DNA of 64,000 bases, from NCBI RefSeq assembly GCF_022869825.1, contig NZ_CP094971.1, forward strand, positions 993,501 through 1,057,500, in the 5' to 3' direction. Made by a program: the position numbers and the translations under genes. Origin of the DNA: Clostridium sp. BJN0001. Lineage in GTDB: Bacteria > Bacillota > Clostridia > Clostridiales > Clostridiaceae. The notes beneath the pieces are model-generated. The model saw only the letters and a list, made by a program, of their open reading frames with translations, was not told the DNA's origin and searched no databases. This document shows, one piece after another, positions 61,103 through 64,000 of the stretch (position 1 is the first letter of the stretch; every line of letters starts with the position of its first letter).

Positions 61103-62053
61103 TTAATAATTTTCTAAATCTTTAAACATTTTTTTATCATCTTGAATTTTATTTCCTGATGCAGTCAGCATATCTCCAACTATTGCAGCATTTGCCCCAG
61201 ATAAAAATGCCATTTTGCCATTCTTTTTCATAGTATTTCTTCCAGCTGCAAGTCTTATTTCGCTTTCAGGGTTTATAAATCGTATTATTGCAATAGAACG
61301 TATAATTTCTTCATCACTTAATACTTTTTGGTTTTGAAGAGGAGTTCCTTTAACTGGAATGAGTGCGTTTATAGGGATAGAATTAACTTTAAGCTCTGAT
61401 AGACAAAGAGCCATGTCAATTCTGTCCTCAATTGTTTCACCCATACCAATTATTCCTCCACAGCATACTTCAAGACCGGCTTTCTTAGCATTTTTTATAG
61501 TTTGCAGCTTGTCTTTAAAAGAATGGGTTGTACATATTTTGCTGAAAAAATTTTCTGATGTTTCTATATTTTCATGAATTCTTTTTACACCACATTCTTT
61601 TAGTTTTAAAAATTGCTCATATGATAGTAAACCATGAGAGGCACATAGATTAATAGAACAGTTTTTATGTAAATAGGTATATGTTTCTAAAGCTTTTTTA
61701 AAATCACTATAATTTAATGTTTTGCCAGAAGTAACAATTGAATACCAATTGATCCCAATATTAGCTTTAGCTTTACAGTCTTTAAGTATCATTTCTTTAT
61801 CAATAAATGAAGAAACTTTTACATTTGTATGGTTAAAAGCTGATTGAGAACAGTATTTGCAGTCTTCACTACATCCTCCACTTTTTCCACTTATAATAGA
61901 ACATAAATCTATTTTATTACCACAAAAATGCTTTCTTAATTCATTAGCTGCACAAATGAGCTCTTCTGTATTTGAATTTACTAGTATTTTAAAATCATCT
62001 CCACGCTTTAACCTATATCCATCTATGATTTTTTTTGAAAGAGTACTAAGCAC
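61103..62053 (-). CDS. bioB: Biotin synthase BioB
   Basis: A radical-SAM enzyme (about 316 residues) that inserts sulfur into dethiobiotin. The cluster motif is in SGKSGGCSEDCKYCSQS (CxxxCxxC), with CCGGIIGMGET and the conserved INALIPVKGTPL and LAAGRNT segments. The start is uncertain: AGGTGG at 62065-62070 supports GTG 62053; a GTG at 62068 overlaps that site. No bioA, bioD or bioF is present here, so the cell may use imported dethiobiotin or have these elsewhere. Followed by bioY. Confidence 0.94.
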   Translation of the reverse strand: MLSTLSKKIIDGYRLKRGDDFKILVNSNTEELICAANELRKHFCGNKIDLCSIISGKSGGCSEDCKYCSQSAFNHTNVKVSSFIDKEMILKDCKAKANIGINWYSIVTSGKTLNYSDFKKALETYTYLHKNCSINLCASHGLLSYEQFLKLKECGVKRIHENIETSENFFSKICTTHSFKDKLQTIKNAKKAGLEVCCGGIIGMGETIEDRIDMALCLSELKVNSIPINALIPVKGTPLQNQKVLSDEEIIRSIAIIRFINPESEIRLAAGRNTMKKNGKMAFLSGANAAIVGDMLTASGNKIQDDKKMFKDLENY

Positions 62054-62094
62054 AATAAAATTCACCACCTAAAATTAAATTATTTCCAAGATGT

Positions 62095-62123
62095 AGTATA
62101 AAGTAATATAAGAATATTGTCAA
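62095..62123 (-). promoter_or_regulatory. Promoter of bioB-bioY
   Basis: On the minus strand TTGACA (62123-62118) and TATACT (62100-62095) are 17 bp apart, a near-consensus SigA promoter. The -35 element lies inside the BirA operator. Confidence 0.85.
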
Positions 62124-62149
62124 CTCTGATATAAAAATAAGTTTACAAT
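62116..62149. promoter_or_regulatory. BirA (biotin repressor) operator
   Basis: Half-sites ATTGTCAACT (62116-62125) and AGTTTACAAT (62140-62149) form an inverted repeat matching at 9 of 10 positions with a 14-bp spacer, the arrangement of Firmicute BirA boxes. It overlaps the -35 of the bioB promoter. Confidence 0.85.
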
Positions 62150-62269
62150 AAGGGCTAATTTTAATGGTTAGCATAATTGTGTTAGTATATGCCCAAATTA
62201 TAGTAGAAAAAAAGTTATAAAGTTTTATAATAAAAATATAATTAACTTTACTTTATGGAGGAGAGATAT

Positions 62270-64000
62270 ATGAAAAATTGGTTAAATAGCTTATATTCAG
62301 ATGGTTCTAAATATTTTGTAAGTAATCCTTTACCTAAAAAAGGTGAAGAAATTACTATAAAAATTAGAACTTTTAGTGATGCACCTATAGATGGAATATT
62401 TTTAAGAACAAAACTAAATGGTGTTGAACGATTATTTGAAATGAAGGACAAAGAAATTAAAGATGGGTTATGTTATTATTCATGTAAAGTAACATGCTAT
62501 GAAGATATGCTTCATTATCATTTTTATATACTTACAAAAGATAAAATTTATTATTACACACAGATGAATATAACTGATTATATGCCAGATGAAACATATG
62601 ATTTTAAGATTTTATATAATTATGATCAGCCACAGTGGGTAAAAAATGCAGTATTTTATCAAATTTTTCCAGAAAGATTTTGCAATGGAAATAAAGAAAA
62701 TGATGTAAAAACAGGAGAATATAAATTTGATGGATACGAGGCAACTAAAGTAGATGATTGGGATAAAGCTCCAGAAAATTATGAAAAAGCACATTGCCTT
62801 GATTTTTATGGAGGAGATCTTGAAGGAATAATACAGAAGATACCTTATCTTAAAGAGCTTGGAGTAACTGCTTTATATTTAAATCCTATATTCTATGCGG
62901 CAACTGTTCATAAGTATGATTGTCTTGATTATTTTCATGTAGATCCACATTTTGGAGGAGATGAAGCTTTAGCTGAACTTTCAAAAAAACTTCATGAAAA
63001 TGGAATGAAACTTATTATTGATGTTTCAATAAATCATACAGGAACTGCAAATAAATGGTTTAATAAAGAAGGCATTTTCTTCGATAAAAGCGTAGGAGCA
63101 TATAATAACAAAGATTCAAAAGAAAGAAAATACTATTTCTTTAATAATGATAATACTTATAAAGCATGGTTTGATGTAGAAACTCTGCCAACTTTAAATT
63201 ATACATCACAGGAACTTAGAGATGTAATTTTTGCATCAGAGGATTCTTTAGTAAAGAAGTGGCTAAAACCTCCATATAATATAGATGGATGGAGATTTGA
63301 TGTTGCGGATATAATGGCAAGAAATGATGAAATTCAGCTTCATCATGTTATTTGGCCAAAAATCAGAAAAAGTATAAAAGAAGTTAATAAAGATGCATAT
63401 GTTTTAGCAGAAGATTGGTGCGATCAGGCGGAATTTTTAAAAGGAAACGAATGGGATTCTGCAATGAATTACTATGGATTTGGAAGACCAGTTAGATGTT
63501 TTGTTGGTGAAAGCGATCTTCATCAGAGAAATAATGAAAAACTTTTAAAACATGCTAAAAAAGATAATGCAAGAATGTTTTCTTCAAGAATTAAAGAACA
63601 TTTATTTAAACTTCCATTTACAATTTGGCAGAATCAATTCAATTTATTTGATAGCCACGATACACCAAGACTTCATAATAATAAAGATATAAGCTTTAAT
63701 GACTATAGAGCAGCTGTTATTATGCTATTTACAATGGTTGGAGCAGCAGATATGTATTATGGAGATGAAGCTTCAATAGATGGAAGAATAGATGAAACAG
63801 AGGGATGCAGATATCCTATGCCATGGAGTAAAAATTATACTGATTCTGAGACATTTAAACTTTATAAAAATCTTGCACATCTTAAAACATCAGAAGAAGC
63901 ATTATCTGATGGAGGATTTAAAATACTTTCTGATGATGATTATGTTTTCTCTTTCGCAAGATTTACCCAAGAGGATTTATTCATTGTAATATGTTCTACA
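62270..64000 (+). CDS. GH13 neopullulanase/cyclomaltodextrinase-type amylase (3' end outside window)
   Basis: The first 577 codons are open to the window edge. Residues 1 to about 120 form a CBM34-like beta domain typical of GH13_20 enzymes; the barrel follows with AVFYQIFPERFCNG, LYLNPIF and VSINHTG. Catalytic residues are the D in GWRFDVAD, the E in LAEDW and the third acidic in FDSHDTPR. There is no signal peptide, so it would act on imported maltodextrins, cyclodextrins or pullulan fragments in the cytosol. GGAGGAG precedes ATG 62270. Only the very C-terminal beta domain is cut off. Confidence 0.9.
   Translation, partial: MKNWLNSLYSDGSKYFVSNPLPKKGEEITIKIRTFSDAPIDGIFLRTKLNGVERLFEMKDKEIKDGLCYYSCKVTCYEDMLHYHFYILTKDKIYYYTQMNITDYMPDETYDFKILYNYDQPQWVKNAVFYQIFPERFCNGNKENDVKTGEYKFDGYEATKVDDWDKAPENYEKAHCLDFYGGDLEGIIQKIPYLKELGVTALYLNPIFYAATVHKYDCLDYFHVDPHFGGDEALAELSKKLHENGMKLIIDVSINHTGTANKWFNKEGIFFDKSVGAYNNKDSKERKYYFFNNDNTYKAWFDVETLPTLNYTSQELRDVIFASEDSLVKKWLKPPYNIDGWRFDVADIMARNDEIQLHHVIWPKIRKSIKEVNKDAYVLAEDWCDQAEFLKGNEWDSAMNYYGFGRPVRCFVGESDLHQRNNEKLLKHAKKDNARMFSSRIKEHLFKLPFTIWQNQFNLFDSHDTPRLHNNKDISFNDYRAAVIMLFTMVGAADMYYGDEASIDGRIDETEGCRYPMPWSKNYTDSETFKLYKNLAHLKTSEEALSDGGFKILSDDDYVFSFARFTQEDLFIVICST

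Overview
The window is very AT-rich DNA from a spore-forming, anaerobic Firmicute, most likely Clostridium sensu stricto. The evidence is the codon use, strong GGAGG-type ribosome sites, T-rich intrinsic terminators, an anaerobic (cbi-type) cobalamin pathway, late-sporulation-type promoters and spore-coat-like genes. No species can be named from the sequence alone.

Layout. (1) 1-7,300 is an accessory patch. It holds a Tn7/Mu-like transposition module (DUF6431-like protein, DDE transposase, ExeA/TnsC-type ATPase) whose ATPase gene was broken by an IS4-family element leaving a 10-bp target duplication. After it come a possibly truncated DUF6179-like ORF, a small XRE regulator with a membrane protein and a DUF4250 gene, and an IS3-family element sitting in a decayed flavoprotein-like ORF. 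The patch ends at a tRNA-Glu(CTC). (2) 7,547-24,783 is a tightly packed 19-gene operon running cbiK-A-C-D-E-T-L-F-G-H-J, cobT, cobO, cobU, cobS, a CobU-like/CobC fusion, cbiB, a CobD/DUF71 fusion and cbiP. It takes sirohydrochlorin to adenosylcobalamin by the anaerobic route. I see no cobalamin riboswitch in front of it. (3) 25,564-30,746 encodes an FtsX-type ABC transporter and an OmpR/histidine-kinase pair. (4) 30,800-36,700 holds a CotF-like coat protein, an amidase, an ArsC/Spx-like protein and a DUF2520-panB-panC-panD operon whose first gene seems to start at ATA. (5) 36,760-40,900 holds a CobW-type GTPase, CstA and a DUF4317 protein.

(6) 41,078-47,091 is the most unusual region. Four tandem paralogues of a ~300-residue cysteine-rich protein are each preceded by a promoter of the form AC-N16-CATAnTATA, the SigK pattern, and lie divergent to two unrecognised genes. 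I read it as an undescribed spore-surface locus. (7) 47,447-64,000 holds a secreted metallophosphoesterase, a MATE pump, a LysR regulator facing azlCD, a stand-alone SIR2-domain protein, a small P-loop kinase-like protein, an ECF S-component, a FliB-like protein, CheV plus a degenerate-GGDEF/EAL protein, a bioB-bioY operon with a clear BirA operator, and the start of a GH13 neopullulanase-type enzyme running off the edge.

How it fits together: the window is rich in vitamin metabolism (B12, pantothenate, biotin) and spore-surface genes, with mobile DNA confined mainly to the left 7 kb. All family names are from reading the translations; no database search was run.
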